Positions 22,083 through 34,439 of a stretch of DNA of 64,000 nucleotides are shown one piece after another. The stretch is from Cercis canadensis (taxonomy: Eukaryota > Streptophyta > Magnoliopsida > Fabales > Fabaceae). The DNA is taken from NCBI GenBank assembly GCA_003255065.1, contig QAOA01000473.1:144368-208367 (forward strand), written 5' to 3'. Position 1 is the stretch's first letter. Every line of letters starts with the position of its first letter. Position numbers and translations under genes: made by a program. The notes below the pieces were generated by a model. That model searched no databases and had not been told where the DNA came from. It saw only the letters and a list, made by a program, of their open reading frames with translations.

Positions 22083-23591
22083 TGGAATATGGGTAAGATT
22101 GAAAAACAGAGTACTATGAGATATTTGTATTGTCAAAACATGGTTGACTTTTCTAAATGGTTGCAATGTCTCAAACTTGAGATTCTATTAGTTAACATAG
22201 TTAAAGAAGGGTCCTCCGAAGTACCAGAAGCATTTTCGAAGGAATGATTGATCTCAAAGTTTTGGCTCTATGGAGTAGTAATTGGTGGAGTCCACAAACT
22301 CTATTGTTGCCTAGTTGGTGGATGCGTCCAACCCTAAAGTTGCCACGATCAATTAAATTGTTGGAAGGTCTTCGAACTTTACGCCTGACAGATTTGAAAT
22401 TTGAAGACATCTCTATTATGAAGGAACTACAAAGACTTCAGACTCTTGAGTTGATATGTTTCATCAATGAACTGCCCAATGGAATTGTGAAACTAGACAG
22501 ATTAAGATTGTTGAAATTGGAAGACTGTGAAATTGAAAGGAATCCTTTTGAAGTGATTGGCAGACTTTACCAAATAGAAGAGTTGTATTTTATGGGCAAC
22601 TTCGGATCAAACTAGGAGTTTAACGCTGAACTTGTTGCTAATTTGTTTGACAAAGACAACATCAAACCAAAATTGCAAAGGTATCGTATATCTATAGAAA
22701 ATAGTCATGAGAGATATAGTGGTCTGCGAATAAATGATCCAGTATCGACAGGTGTAGGTGTTGAAAAATTCTTGAACGATTCCATCTCAAATACAACAAT
22801 TAAGCATATGATACAAAGAGCAGAGTTTCTTGGCTTGAAGAAAATTCGGGAAGGTTATAGGAGTGTTATCCCAACCTTAGTTGAAGCAATAGGAGGAGAC
22901 ATGAATGAATTGACTCAACTTGTGCTTGAATCCTATTCTGGAATGGAGTTTCTCATTGATACTACCAGTCTTCCATCTTTGATAGGAACCATCTTCTCCA
23001 AATTGATTAAGCTACAACTTGGACAAATGTATGATCTAAAAGAATTGTGCCATGGTCATCAAACTTCTCCTATCTTATTTCAAAAGTTACAGTGGCTATA
23101 TATATCTGGATGCAGCGAACTGCATAGCAGGCTAATTCTGAGCAACTTGAATCTAAGAAGACTTGAGCAACTGGATGTGGAAGATTGTCCCAAGCTAACA
23201 TCTCTATTCACATTTTATACTGCTCAAAGTCTAGTGGAGCTAAAAGAGCTGAAAATAATGGACTGCAAGGAATTGAAATACATAATAGAAGGAGAAGAAA
23301 TAGTTCAGGATGATTATGAACAACTGTCGAGGGATGCCTCCATTTTCCCAAAACTAATATCTCTGCGTATTTAAGGATGCAACCAATTGGAATTTATCTT
23401 CCCAATCTCTTTCCATCCAAACCTTTTGTCACTGGAAAGTATTTATATAGGAAGATCTAAAAAGCTGAAGCACATATTTGGGCCATATCAAAATGAAATA
23501 AGCTTCTGCATCAGAATGAGAAGGAAATCATGCTCCCCAGAGATTTTCCCAAGGCTAGACTACGGGTCAACAACACCTCACTGGTACTCCA
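22083..23591 (+). pseudogene. NLR first LRR exon
   Basis: Leucine-rich repeats, which form the sensing surface, are visible: LKVLALWSSNW, IKLLEGLRTLRLTDLKFED, LQRLQTLELICFINELPNGI, LDRLRLLKLEDCEIE, then RLYQIEELYFMGNF. Further repeats include LEQLDVEDCPKLTSLF and LKELKIMDCKELKYIIEGEE. The CPKLTSLF and CKELKYII forms are typical of RPS2/RPS5-like C-terminal repeats. A GTATGT donor at 23592 ends the exon. Stops at 22612 and 23372 and one frame change near 22238 interrupt it. Confidence 0.88.
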
Positions 23592-23674
23592 GTATGTCAT
23601 ATCTTATTTACATTAAATGCCTTTTTCTTCTTCTTTCAATAACCGAAAGAAAACGTTTCTTTCACTTTGTCACC

Positions 23675-25200
23675 TCATAGGGTCCTATGCCTTGATGTAT
23701 TATGATATATTATCTTTCTATTTGTTTATCATTTCAACTCTTGTGACTTCCTATATAATCCCTAGTTATTTGGTTATTATTATTGGAATAATTTTTTTTT
23801 TTTTTGAGTTTTGTGAATTGCACTAATTCTCATGATTTTAGATAAAAAGAAATTATATAATACCAAATTAGATAAATTTAGTATGAGCAATTAATAAGAA
23901 AGTAACTTCTAGAATTAAACTTCTCAACTCCATTTAGAAATGACAAATGCTTTAACTTTGAAAATTAACAACAAATAAATACACATTACAAGAGGCCTAT
24001 TAGTTTTCCATAAAAATAATTTATGGTGTTGTAGGGACTACAGATCTCAAACTCAAAACAGCTTTGCTTAGCACAATGCCTTTTGAGGAAATCATTGGCA
24101 CTGAGTAGTGTTAAAGAGATGACAATGGATGGTTGTCCAAAGTTAATATCATTGTTTACTCTATCAGTTGCCTCAACAATATTTGTTGAAGAATTGACAA
24201 TTTGGAATTGTCATGGAGTGAAGCAGATAATAGCAGACGAAGGAGACTACCAAAATCAGACGAACTACAACTCTATCTTCCCAAAATTAAAAAGGCAACG
24301 TATTGTAATTTATATTTTCAGCCACTTTTACTAGAGACCTTCTACATCTGAAGTCTATCTTTATCAGAACAACTCCTGAGTTGAAATATGTGTTTGGGCA
24401 ATACCATCATGAAGGTAATTTATCTCTTCAAAATGATAATCTTGAGATTCAAATTGATCTCCCTGCATTGGAAGATCTCTCTCTGTGGGATCTACCAAAG
24501 ATCATCAGCATTTCTTCCAACAACTTTTTTGCAACCTGGTCATCTTTGAAGTCATTTGAATTAAATGAATGTCCGCAGCTGAGCATCAAATCTCTAGCTG
24601 ATTTCATGGTTCATTCTAGCACAATGCAACTGGACCACATAATCACAAAGGTGCCATTCTTTTCTAACTTTTTCTTAAAATATAAAATCTTACTATTTAT
24701 TGTTTCCTTACAACAACATTTAAGTTGTTTAAGCAGTCATATTTTGTTTGGTAGTTTGGCAATATATGACTTTAGGTTCAAACACGGAACTTACAAGCTC
24801 TGAAGACAAGTTCAATACTATTTGCTCACATGCCATTTGGTTTAATAGGTCATATTTTATCTCCTCTAGATTATTCCAAGCAGATCCCAAGTGAAGCATG
24901 TAACGGTCTGCATGTAGCACTTTTTCTATTATTGAAAGTGCTACCTTAACGAATAAGTGGCTCTCGATGAAGAAAAACAAAAGTTGATACCTTGCCCTTT
25001 ATTATTGATTTTCTCTTCAAACACAACAATTAATAGGAGTTCTTACATGCATTTAGATAAACACAAAAATAGAAAAGTTATAACGTAAGGGAATGAATTT
25101 TATTCCTTATTTGTCAATGAGGGAAACCTCTAAATTCCTTATCTCCCACGTGTCTATGTTTGTCACACAATTATATCAACATGATTTCCACTGCCACTAG
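23675..25200 (+). repeat. Tandem segmental duplication inside the NLR, copy 1
   Basis: Intron (GCCTTGATGTATTATGATAT at 23689), LRR exon and downstream intron (GGTCTGCATGTAGCAC near 24905, then AAAGTTGATACC) all recur in the same order at 25505, 31930 and 32706. The duplication therefore includes introns and was made at DNA level by unequal exchange or similar. Confidence 0.85.
24035..24652 (+). pseudogene. NLR LRR exon, copy 1 of tandem block
   Basis: Preceded by an acceptor GGTGTTGTAG. Repeats read VKEMTMDGCPKLISLFTLS, VEELTIWNCHGVKQIIADE and LEDLSLWDLPKIISI, then SFELNECPQLSIKSLADF, ending at a donor near 24652 (ACAAAG|GTGCCA). The middle is interrupted near 24334. It is closely related to the exon at 31930-32562, so the two arose by tandem duplication. 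Confidence 0.85.
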
Positions 25201-26899
25201 TTTATTCTACTTCTATACAAATTCTATTTTATTTTTAAAGTTTAATAAACTTTTCTTCTACCTTAAGAATTAGTATGAAATATGTTTAACAGATTGAAAA
25301 CGATTATGATGCTAAATGAACACGTAACAATTACAGAATTACATACAATACCGTCAACCTATTCCTGATGGAAAAGAATTAATAATGTTGGGTGAAATGT
25401 CCTCCAACAAGCATCGATGATGTTCTGTTTTATAACTCTATGGTGAATTAATGAAGTTACCTTAAAAAAACTATTGACTCTTTTGGTCCAATGATGATAA
25501 AATATCGGTCCTTTGCCTTGATGTATTATGATATATTCCCTTTATATTTGTTTATTATTTTAACTCCATGTGCACTTCCTTATATATTTGTTGTTTGTTG
25601 GGTTAATCATAACATTTTCTTTGTAATCTCTGTTTATTTGATTCTTTTAATTGGAATGAAAAAGATTTTCTCTGAGTTTTGTGAATTCCATTGGTTATCA
25701 TTTTTTAAGATCAAAAGCTTTAAATAAATTTAGTATGAGCAATTATAAGAAAGTAACTTCTAGAATTAAACTCCTCAAATCCATAAAGAAATGACAGATT
25801 CTTTTACTTTCAGAAATAATACTACAAGAGACTTTTCAATTTGATATAAGAATTTATTACTTTGTAAGGATTATTGTTATAACATACTCGAAGGTCGCTA
25901 TGACGGGAATGACGAATTTTTAAAAAGAGATTAGTTTTCAAAGAAAACTTAGAGTCGCCACCAATTGTGTTAAGAAAATAGAGAACAATTGGAAATCCCT
26001 TTTGAATTTAAAAAAAAAANAAAAAAAAAAAAAAACGGTCTGCGAACTAGAGATCGTTCAGGAGTCAATTTGTGTGTAGGAAAGGTATTAGGCACCTCAC
26101 AACACCTGTTTAGAGAACGGTTACCCGAAATTAATTGTGCGAATATAATATGGTCAAGATGTGTATTTTATTTATCCCAAAATAATAAATGTATTTACAG
26201 GAATACCTGACAAAAGTAAAGACAAAGAATTTAAACATATAATGCATGATTTTTTTATCGAGACCTAAATCCTTTCAACCCTTTCTCGCATAAAGCGCCC
26301 TCCAGGGTGGTGCTACCTTCAGGTTGGATAAACAAAGCTATTCCATAAAGGAATCCGACGCGATCTATCCTCCCGTGATAAGTAAAGGGGCTTGCAGATA
26401 CTATGTGACACAGATATATTTTATATGCAATGCAAATGTATGACTTTAAGTATCACAATACTTGTCTCGGAAAAGCGACTTTAATTACATTCGAAAAAAT
26501 ATAGTAAGATAAATAAAAATCTCTCGCTCCTAACTTGCAACAAAGCCTTCTCGAGCAAAGCCGTCCAACTTGCCAACAATCACAATCACCCTCAGTCATA
26601 TGTAAAGTTGCTCTAGGAAACACTAAACACAAGTTAAAAGATTCATAACTAAATGTCATCATCTCAAGTATATCTCATGACTCAAGCATACAAGAAGGAT
26701 CCCAAATGACACCCAATAAACAATGACATCAACTTGAGAATTCAATAACACAATAATTATTCCAAATTGAACTTAAAAATGAATTTACAACAACCAGCCA
26801 AAAACATGACTACCAATTAGCTCTCACATAGGCAAATGCAGAAATTACCAAATTGAATTACCAACAGCTCCTATGCAATGCTTAGAACCAAGCTAAAAC

Positions 26900-27720
26900 T
26901 CACAAAAATAGAATAATGGAAAATTAAGAAAAGGTCACTCAGGTGTAATCCAAAATAGCTGCATTCAAATTAGAACTGGAAGCAATAGAAAAATGAGAAA
27001 ATTCTAAAAATTTCTCACATCGAAGACACATGTCTTACGGTTCTAATGAAACAAGAATCAAGTAAAATTGAGCTATATAGCTTAAATTAGAGACAAAAGA
27101 CTGAACACTGCCAGAGACATGACAACATCAATAGTGCAGCAATGAACAGCTATATTCATATTGAAACTGGGAGCAGGGTAGACATGAAAAAAATCTAAAA
27201 ATTTTACTCATGAAATATATATGTCTTATAGTTCTAACGAGATGAGAATCATGCAAAATGGAGCTATATAGCTCAAATTAGAGACAAAAGACTGAGCAAT
27301 GCCAGAAACATGACAGCAGTGTCAGTGCAGCAATGAACAGCTACATTCAGATTGAAACTGGGAGAAGGGGAGAATTGTAAAAAATCTGGAAATTGCATAC
27401 ATTGAAGAAACACATATTACGATTCTATGGAGACAAATAGTGCTAAATTCCAAGCTCTATAGCTCCAGTAAGAATTAAGAGACTAAGCACTGCTAGAGCT
27501 ATTTGGGAAATTGACAGCACAGAAAACACAGCTAACTTGAAATGTAAATTGGGATTAGTAGAGATATTCTAAAAATCTAGAAATTTTACACATAAAAGAT
27601 ATATGTCTCTTGGTTCTAACAAGACAGAAATTACTTGGCTCCTATTATAACAAAAAAATTTAGCACTGCCATGAGGGGACTAACAGAACCGAGAATAGGT
27701 ATTTTGATGCTTCTGGCCTA
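26900..27720 (-). repeat. Four ~191-bp tandem units inside LTR copy c
   Basis: The reverse complement of the AGAACCATAAGA anchor lies at 27031, 27222, 27413 and 27604, a constant spacing of 191 bp. Number and period equal those in copy a, so the array was present in the common ancestor of the two copies. Confidence 0.8.
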
Positions 27721-27978
27721 AATGTAAAATGATCTGACCATGAGTGCACATAGGCAAATGTAGAATTAAGTGCTACCTTAGATGTATATGCAGCCCAAAA
27801 ATACTCAACAACTTTTCCAAAACAGTTGAATACAAATGCAATACAAAAAGAAACTTTGCATGGTAATGAGGCAAAAAAAATTATGCATGCCATAAAAAAA
27901 TCAGCATGATTTCAACTGTGGCACCCCTCAGGGCATAGGGAAAACAGTTAAAGTGCAACCTCAGGATATGCATAGAAT

Positions 27979-29690
27979 TGTTAGCCCCACAAGTCTCTGA
28001 TCTTGTTTTGATTATAACAATAATGCATTGTGCCTTGTTATTTCTTATATGTGTTGTTTGTGTTGTTGCTATTAATATATGTTGTGTTTATAAGCTGTTA
28101 TCTAGAACAGATTTGAAGAAAAGCTTGGTTGAACTTGTTCTTCAGAACCAGTTCTCATTTCTATGCCCAAGCACCTCTTTGTAATGAGAGCATCGACCTT
28201 TGCTGATGTGGAAAAGCGTGTCAAGGACTTTAGCCAAAGTTAGTCTTTTACAATCCAACTAAGAGTTATGTTAGTGAGAGTGAAAAGTCTTCTTTGAATT
28301 GATTGATGTATAGTTTCCTTTCTTCAAGGAACACTCCACTCACTTTCTCTTACACAAGCAAGACTTTTTGGCACAAAAGGACAAAAGACTTTTTGGTTGA
28401 TGGACTTTGTGTCAGCTAATGGAAGACTTCTCTTTAGCCTTTCTCAAGGTACCTCACGCGCACAAGAAAAAAGAGATATTCTTTGAGCCTTCAAGAACTA
28501 GCTGAATTTGTTCTTTAGAACCAGTTCTTGTTTTTGAATAATGAGAGTCTTTCAATATTGCTAATGTGGACGAGGATCTACGCTAAATGAAGAGAAAGGT
28601 TTCAATATCTCTCCTAGCCTTTTGTGAAGACCACACGTGCACAAGAAAGAAAACACAAGAAAGCAAATAAAAAAAAAAAAAAAGACTTTCAAGGCTTCGA
28701 AGAAGGCATGAAGTAAAGAAAGAAGAAAAACATTTTAGAGAGAGAAAGAAGCCATTGTTGAGAGCTTTGCTCTTCTTTTTCCTCTCGGCCATGTCTTCAT
28801 GATTCAAGATTTTCATTGTAAAATATCTACTCTTTGAGAGAGTTTCTTCTTGGGGCTACAACAAAACACTTGGGTTTTGTATCTTGGATTTCTATAGGAG
28901 AAATCCATGAGAGTGATCTCTAGAGTTAGAGAGAGAGAGTTCATGGTGAGCTTGAGAAACAAAAACCATGGTTAAGCTTAGAGAAGCTTAGAAAAATAAA
29001 CTTGTTAAGCTTGGAGAAGCTTGGAAAAATAAACTTGAAAGAATAGTGGAACCNAGAGCTTTTCTCTTCTTCTTCCTCTCGGCCATGTCTTCATGATTCA
29101 AGATTTTCATTGTAAAATATCTACTCTTTGAGAGAGTTTCTTCTTGGGGCTACAACAAAACACTTGGGTTTTGTATCTTGGATTTCTATAGGAGAAATCC
29201 ATGAGAGTGATCTCTAGAGTTAGAGAGAGAGAGTTCATGGTGAGCTTGAGAAACAAAAACCATGGTTAAGCTTAGAGAAGCTTAGAAAAATAAACTTGTT
29301 AAGCTTGGAGAAGCTTGGAAAAATAAACTTGAAAGAATAGTGGAACCCCATTTGCGGGAGAAGTGGATGTAGGCTTTTTAAGCTGAACCACTATAAAGAC
29401 TTGTGCATATTCTCTTTCCCTTCATCTCTTTAATTTTGAGCTATTTACACTTGTGAATCTTCTCTGTCTTCATCTCTGATTTCTCTGGATAATTTTCTGT
29501 TGTTGTTCTTTATGATGTGCTAAGTTATTCTACTCTATTCAAATCTGGTATCTGGCGTAGAACTAGTTTTTAAGAACTAGTTTGTAAGAACCCGTTCTTA
29601 AACAAATTTGTGATTTGAATTCCTTTTTTATGAGCAATTTTTAACAACTCCTATTCACCCCTCCTCTAGGAGTATTTCCTGCAACTCTCA
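27979..29690 (+). mobile_element. Solo LTR, Ty1/copia type (SIRE/Maximus-like), nested in copy c
   Basis: Begins TGTTAGCCCCACAAG and TTTTGATTATAACAA, and ends CTATTCACCCCTCCTCTAGG ... CTCTCA. These start and end motifs are typical of long LTRs in SIRE-like copia elements (recalled family knowledge). The flanks AGAAT (27974-27978) and AGAAC (29691-29695) look like a target duplication with one difference. No internal region is present, so it is a solo LTR produced by LTR-LTR recombination. It is younger than copy c. Confidence 0.72.
28761..29347. repeat. 293-bp near-perfect direct repeat split by one N
   Basis: 28761-29053 and 29055-29347 are almost identical, and the single N at 29054 is exactly at the junction. 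It lies inside the solo LTR. This is more likely an unmerged contig overlap than a real duplication, so the LTR is probably about 294 bp shorter than it appears. Confidence 0.85.
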
Positions 29691-30686
29691 AGAACAACCA
29701 ACCGAAACAAATCGGAACAGCACCCAAAACAGCACCTAAAATAGTAAAACGAAATAACCCAAAACTCCTTTGATCATGCACCAAAATATTTACATGAAGT
29801 AACCCAAAGCCCCTTGATCATGTATTGACACCGCCACCCAAACCAATCTCAACATTGTGGCTAAGTCTTGCTAAAAATGAACCATGCCATGGCATAAAAG
29901 CAAACACAACAGCAACCAATCATCGGCTCAAAAATAGTCTCAACAGGGCATAAAAATGGTGCCGAGGACATGCATGAAATATGCCTAAGATAGCCCTAAA
30001 GAAACTTAACTAAAACATAAAAAGTGAGCATTATTTTCCAAGAAAACAACCTTGCACTTTAGACCAAAAGAGTCCTTATAACAGTATGAGAAATCTCCAT
30101 TTAGCTTGCAAAACATTGCATCATAGTCTCCAATTAATACTTCATAAACAACATCCATGACAATAGAGATCAACCCAGAACAACATAAAATTCAATCTTG
30201 AAATAGCCTTGGAACTGAACACCAAAAGAGTAAGAAGTGACTCAAAACAGCTATAAAAACTGTGCACCATTAACCTCAACAAATTAGCATTACAATGGCG
30301 AAAGAATAAATCAAAATAGCTCCAAAGTAGTGCAAAAAGTGCATAAAAAAAAACTCAGAACCACCATCAAAACATCATAGCAAACAACCCCTCAATTATC
30401 ACCTAAGGAGAACAAAATCATGCAGAATCAAAATGTCAACTTCCACACAATCCACAATTATATCAAATGAACACAAGCATTTCAACAAGGCAGCAAACAC
30501 AAAAATAATTTGGGGAAATAAAGCCCTAAAGTGATTGCATACATATAAAGTAGAGCATAATTGCAGATTGACACATCCCACTAACCATAAACGATTTCAT
30601 GACTGGTATTTCAAACACACATAAACTCACCATGCCAAACTCAGACATAAAACTTTATAGAGCACACATATGACCTAGCACCATTA

Positions 30687-31087
30687 CAACATTCATCTAA
30701 ATCATAATTAAAAGCACACACGATTTCACCAAATTGAAACCAAATAATAGCAACAAGTCCCAAATCCAATATCCATAACATAATTTTTATTTCCCAATAT
30801 TCAACACAATTAAAACCAATACAACATTCATCTAAATCATAATTAAAAGCACACATGATTTCACCAAATCGAAACCAAATAATAGCAGCAAGTCCCAAAT
30901 CCAATATCCATAACATAATTTTTATTTCCCAATATTCAACACAATTAAAACCAATACAACATTCATCTAAATCATAATTAAAAGCACACACGATTTCACC
31001 AAATCGAAACCAAATAATGGCAGCAAGTCCCAAATCCAATATCCATAACATAATTTTTATTTCCCAATATTCAACACAATTAAAACA
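30687..31087. repeat. Three 135-bp tandem units in LTR copy c
   Basis: ATTCATCTAAATCATAATTA starts at 30691, 30826 and 30961, and units differ at only a few positions. Because 135 is a multiple of three, a minus-strand frame stays open across all units and repeats a 45-residue block (LWILDLGLAAIIWFRFGE). I regard the open frame as a by-product of the period; there is no N at the junctions. Confidence 0.85.
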
Positions 31088-31929
31088 GTCTTAGTCAATT
31101 AGGAATTCATATTCAAAATTTAAGCAAATGCCCAGCATAAAACATAGGTACCCAAACTTTCAGTTCTTCAAAAATGTATGATAAAGAGAAAAACAAGAAA
31201 TCAAAGGTACCGAAACAGGGATTCCTTGATTCGTTTCTATTTACCTTTCTGCTCCTTCACTTTCTCGCTGCTCCCTTATCTTGATTTCTCTACTTTGCTC
31301 CTAGCTCTAGAACCTCTTTCTCTTCTCTCTTGCTAGCCCTTATTTCTCGCTATTCAGTCTTCTCTCTTTCTTCCTTTCTCCCCCTTCCTCTTTCATGCCA
31401 GCCTTCTTCCCCTCTTTTCTCTAGTAGGTCTTTGCTCCCTCTCTCTATCTCACACACTCTATCTCTTATCTAGATATTTCTCCCCTTTGATTTCCCACTT
31501 TGCCATTTTTTTCTTGCTGCCTACTCCCTTTCTTTCCCTTTTAATTTTTCTTCTCTTTTTCTTTTAATTTAGTTATTTGCTAAATAAGAATAATGCATAG
31601 ACTTGGACTAATAGGGAGAGAAGGAAATCTATTCCTTGCTCTCCTATTGGTGCTCCTAGATCTAGTCACACAAAAATCCATTTACAAAATTCATTTTCTC
31701 ATTTTTTGATTTATTTATTATTTGCAAAATTTTAATTATTGAAAAATGGGCTAAATGGGCTACACAAAAAATGGGCTAGACTAACAGTGGACTAGGCCTA
31801 GGGTTTGCTACATTACAAAATCTAAAACAACAATATAAAAATCAATAATTGAAAATTAAGAATTTATTTTTTTTTCCAAATTTTTTTTATAGCACAAAAA
31901 AAAAACCCGAACAAAATACGGTGTCTACA

Positions 31930-32562
31930 ATTACATATCTCAAACTCATAACAACTTTGCTTAGCACAGTGTCTTTTGAGGCAACCATTGGCACTGTTCT
32001 GCATTAAAGTGATGACTATAGATGGCTGTCCGAAGTTAACATCATTGTTTACTCTATCGGTTGCCTCAACAATGTTTCTTGAAGAATTGACAATTTGGAA
32101 TTGTCATGGAATGAAGCAGAAAATAACAGATGGAGGAGACTACCAAAATCACACAAACTACAGCTCTATCTTCCCAAAATTAAAAAGGATTCATGTCTGC
32201 AACTGCAGCATATTGGAATTTATATTTTCAGACACTTTTTCTGGAGGCCTTCTACATCTGAAGTCTATCTTTATCATAACAGCTCCTAAGCTAGAATAAG
32301 TGTTTAGGCAATACAGTCATAAAGATATTTTATCATATCCGAATAATAATCTTGAGATTCAAATTGATCTCCCTACATTGGAAGATCTTTGTCTGTGGGG
32401 TCTGCCAATGATCATTAACATTTGTACCACTAACTTTTATACAACATGGCCACCTTTGAAGTCATTTAAGCTAGAGAAATGTTAAAAGCTGAGCATCACA
32501 TATATAAGTGATTTCATGCTTCATTTTAAGACAACGCAACTGGATCACATAACCACAAAGGT
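31930..32562 (+). pseudogene. NLR LRR exon, copy 2 of tandem block
   Basis: The same repeats as copy 1: VMTIDGCPKLTSLFTLS, EELTIWNCHGMKQKITD, KRIHVCNCSILEFIFSDTF and LEDLCLWGLPMIINI. Here the central segment is preserved that copy 1 has lost. A stop near 32297 and another near 32483 interrupt it. A donor-like ACAAAG|GTAATG ends it near 32562. Its acceptor lies at 25867-25868, separated from the exon by LTR copy c. Confidence 0.85.
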
Positions 32563-33013
32563 AATGTATTTTTTGACCTTTTCTTTCTTAAATAAAATCT
32601 TAATATATATGGTTTCCTTACAACACCAATTGGATCATTTAAGAATTTTAATTTAATCTCTTGAAGATTATTCCAAATCAATCCCTGGTGGAGCGTCTAA
32701 TATTATGGCCTGCATGTAGCACTTTTTTTATTAGAGAAATGCTGCCTTCAACAAGCAGTGGGCTCACACAAAGAATAACAAAAGCTGATACTCTGCCCTT
32801 TTTTTATTTAATTGACTGGCTCCTCAAATAAAACTATTTAATGGAATACATTACATGGGTTTAGATCAATATAAAATTAGGAAAGTTATATTGTAGGTGA
32901 ATGAAATAACTCATACATGATTACATTTAATTTTATTCCTTACCTATTAGTGAGGATAAACTCTAAATTCCTTAAACAATTCACTTAAACCTCTTGACCA
33001 TGGCTGAGGGACA

Positions 33014-33052
33014 ATATATATATATATAGAGAGAGAGAGAGGGAGAGAGAGA
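33014..33052. repeat. (TA)n(GA)n microsatellite
   Basis: A TA tract followed by a GA tract, in an NLR intron. Confidence 0.9.
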
Positions 33053-33335
33053 ATGAGCATTGGAGTAAGATAATCGCAAAGTTGAGGAATTTTATAATGT
33101 ATGTGTATCTGGAGGTAAGAAACATATGCTGAAAAATAGGAACCAACATTTAGGTTGAAAGTAAGTAATGATTTGAAATAATTTATGGGAGGTTATGTGA
33201 GGGTTCAGTTCGTATGACAATGTGTATGTAACTCCTACAATTTTCTTTTTTATAGATCACCCTTTCTTAAGACATGTAGCCAAATTTGAATTGAGATGTC
33301 TCACATAACATTTGACAAATATTTGTCTTTTATAG

Positions 33336-34006
33336 GATTTAGGAGTGATTGTAAAGCATTTGGGAGCTTTGGAATACCTTCATGAAATTGAGCACCCTAA
33401 AATAGAAGGCATTTTGCATCTAGAAGGACTTCCCATGAATGTGCAACATGTGAAAAAAAAGTTACAGTACTTGCAGTTGAGCATGTTACGGGAGCTGAGG
33501 TACATATTTATGGGTCCTAAACATTTTGAGAAGCCTGCCACAGTTGTGGTATATAGAAATTGAAAACTGCAAAGAATTGGAGCAAATCATTGAAGAGTAT
33601 AATGAGGAGAATCAAAATCTATCAAATCCTAAAACCCAATTTGTGTGCTTCCTGCAGCTAAGTGCACTAATTGTCATGCATTGCCACAAGTTGAAACGTC
33701 TCTTCACATTCCGCAAGTTTCCAAAATTAGAGCTACTGTTAATAAAAGAAGCCCCTGAGCTGGAGCATGGAGCAAGTATTTGGTTTTCAGCAATGTGAGA
33801 AAACACAACCACAAGTGTCAGCTATGCTTCCAAAAATTAAATATCTAATACTTATGAAGCTGCCAAGCCTTGCTAATGTTTGTCAAGGGATTGATTTTCT
33901 GACTGTACACCATGTTTTGCATGATTGTCCAAAATTCAAATTGCCATCAACTATAACTCTTGAGGACTTGCAGCAACATTACGAAGATAAAGGTAAAGGT
34001 ACACAC
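33336..34006 (+). pseudogene. NLR C-terminal LRR exon
   Basis: The acceptor TTTTATAG precedes LGVIVKHLGALEYLHEIE and GILHLEGLPMNVQHVK. Further repeats are LPQLWYIEIENCKELEQII, LSALIVMHCHKLKRLF and FPKLELLLIKEAPELE. The exon closes with LPSLANVCQGIDF, CPKFKLPSTITLEDLQ and a donor near GATAAAG|GTAAAG. Small frame changes near 33535 and 33770 break the frame. The NVCQGIDF and STITLEDLQ forms match the C-terminal end of this NLR group in woody eudicots as I remember it; that is recall, not a search. Confidence 0.85.
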
Positions 34007-34439
34007 TATATGCATCATTCATATATATGTTATACGTATTTGTAGCTGGCAATATGTCATTATTGGAAAGAATCTGATCTTCCTAGCACTACAATATACA
34101 GAGGCATTGCATGATTTAGCAAATTTCTCAAAATTATTTTTGACAAAAAATGATAAATTGTGTGACTTGAAATCCAGACTTTTAGTTTAGAACAGTCAAC
34201 CACATAACTGAAAAATGTTTAATGAATAATATGATTTTCAAACATAAACTAGTTTGTTTTTTTCTTTCAGAAATGTATTTAGTCACAATAATATTCACAA
34301 TTAAAAGTAGATGTCATACCTTGAATTATTTTATCAAAAAAGACTTGGCCTTCTATATAATTGCTAACGCTTATAAATATGCATTGTAAATATTAAAATT
34401 GGCAAACTTGGTTATTTGGACTTGTACAAAATACTTGTT

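Larger units (their letters stand above)
25875..31929 (-). mobile_element. Large LTR copy c, solo, inserted in the NLR
   Basis: Bounded by TGTTATAACATAC at the left and GGTGTCTACA at the right (element start on the minus strand: TGTAGACACC). The flanks ATTAT (25870-25874) and ATTAC (31930-31934) are a probable 5-bp target duplication with one difference. The flanking NLR sequence matches the uninterrupted paralogous site at 24035. Contents: GAGTCGCCACC near the left end, four 191-bp units, a nested copia-type solo LTR (27979-29690), three 135-bp units, and a pyrimidine-rich tract (31230-31580). It has no gag-pol. Likely Ogre/Tat-type Ty3/gypsy by size and motif (inference). Confidence 0.82.
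25495..33010 (+). repeat. Tandem segmental duplication, copy 2, holding LTR copy c
   Basis: Parts 25495-25874 and 31930-33010 together correspond to copy 1. The 6 kb between them is LTR copy c with its nested solo LTR, so that insertion came after the duplication or hit only this copy. The intron stretches 24653-25490 and 32563-33335 hold no gene. Confidence 0.85.

Noticed and set aside
30641-31051. 136-codon minus-strand ORF with a 45-residue repeat
   Set aside because: Product of a 135-bp tandem repeat in a non-coding LTR; no family, and the LTR interior has no other coding signal.
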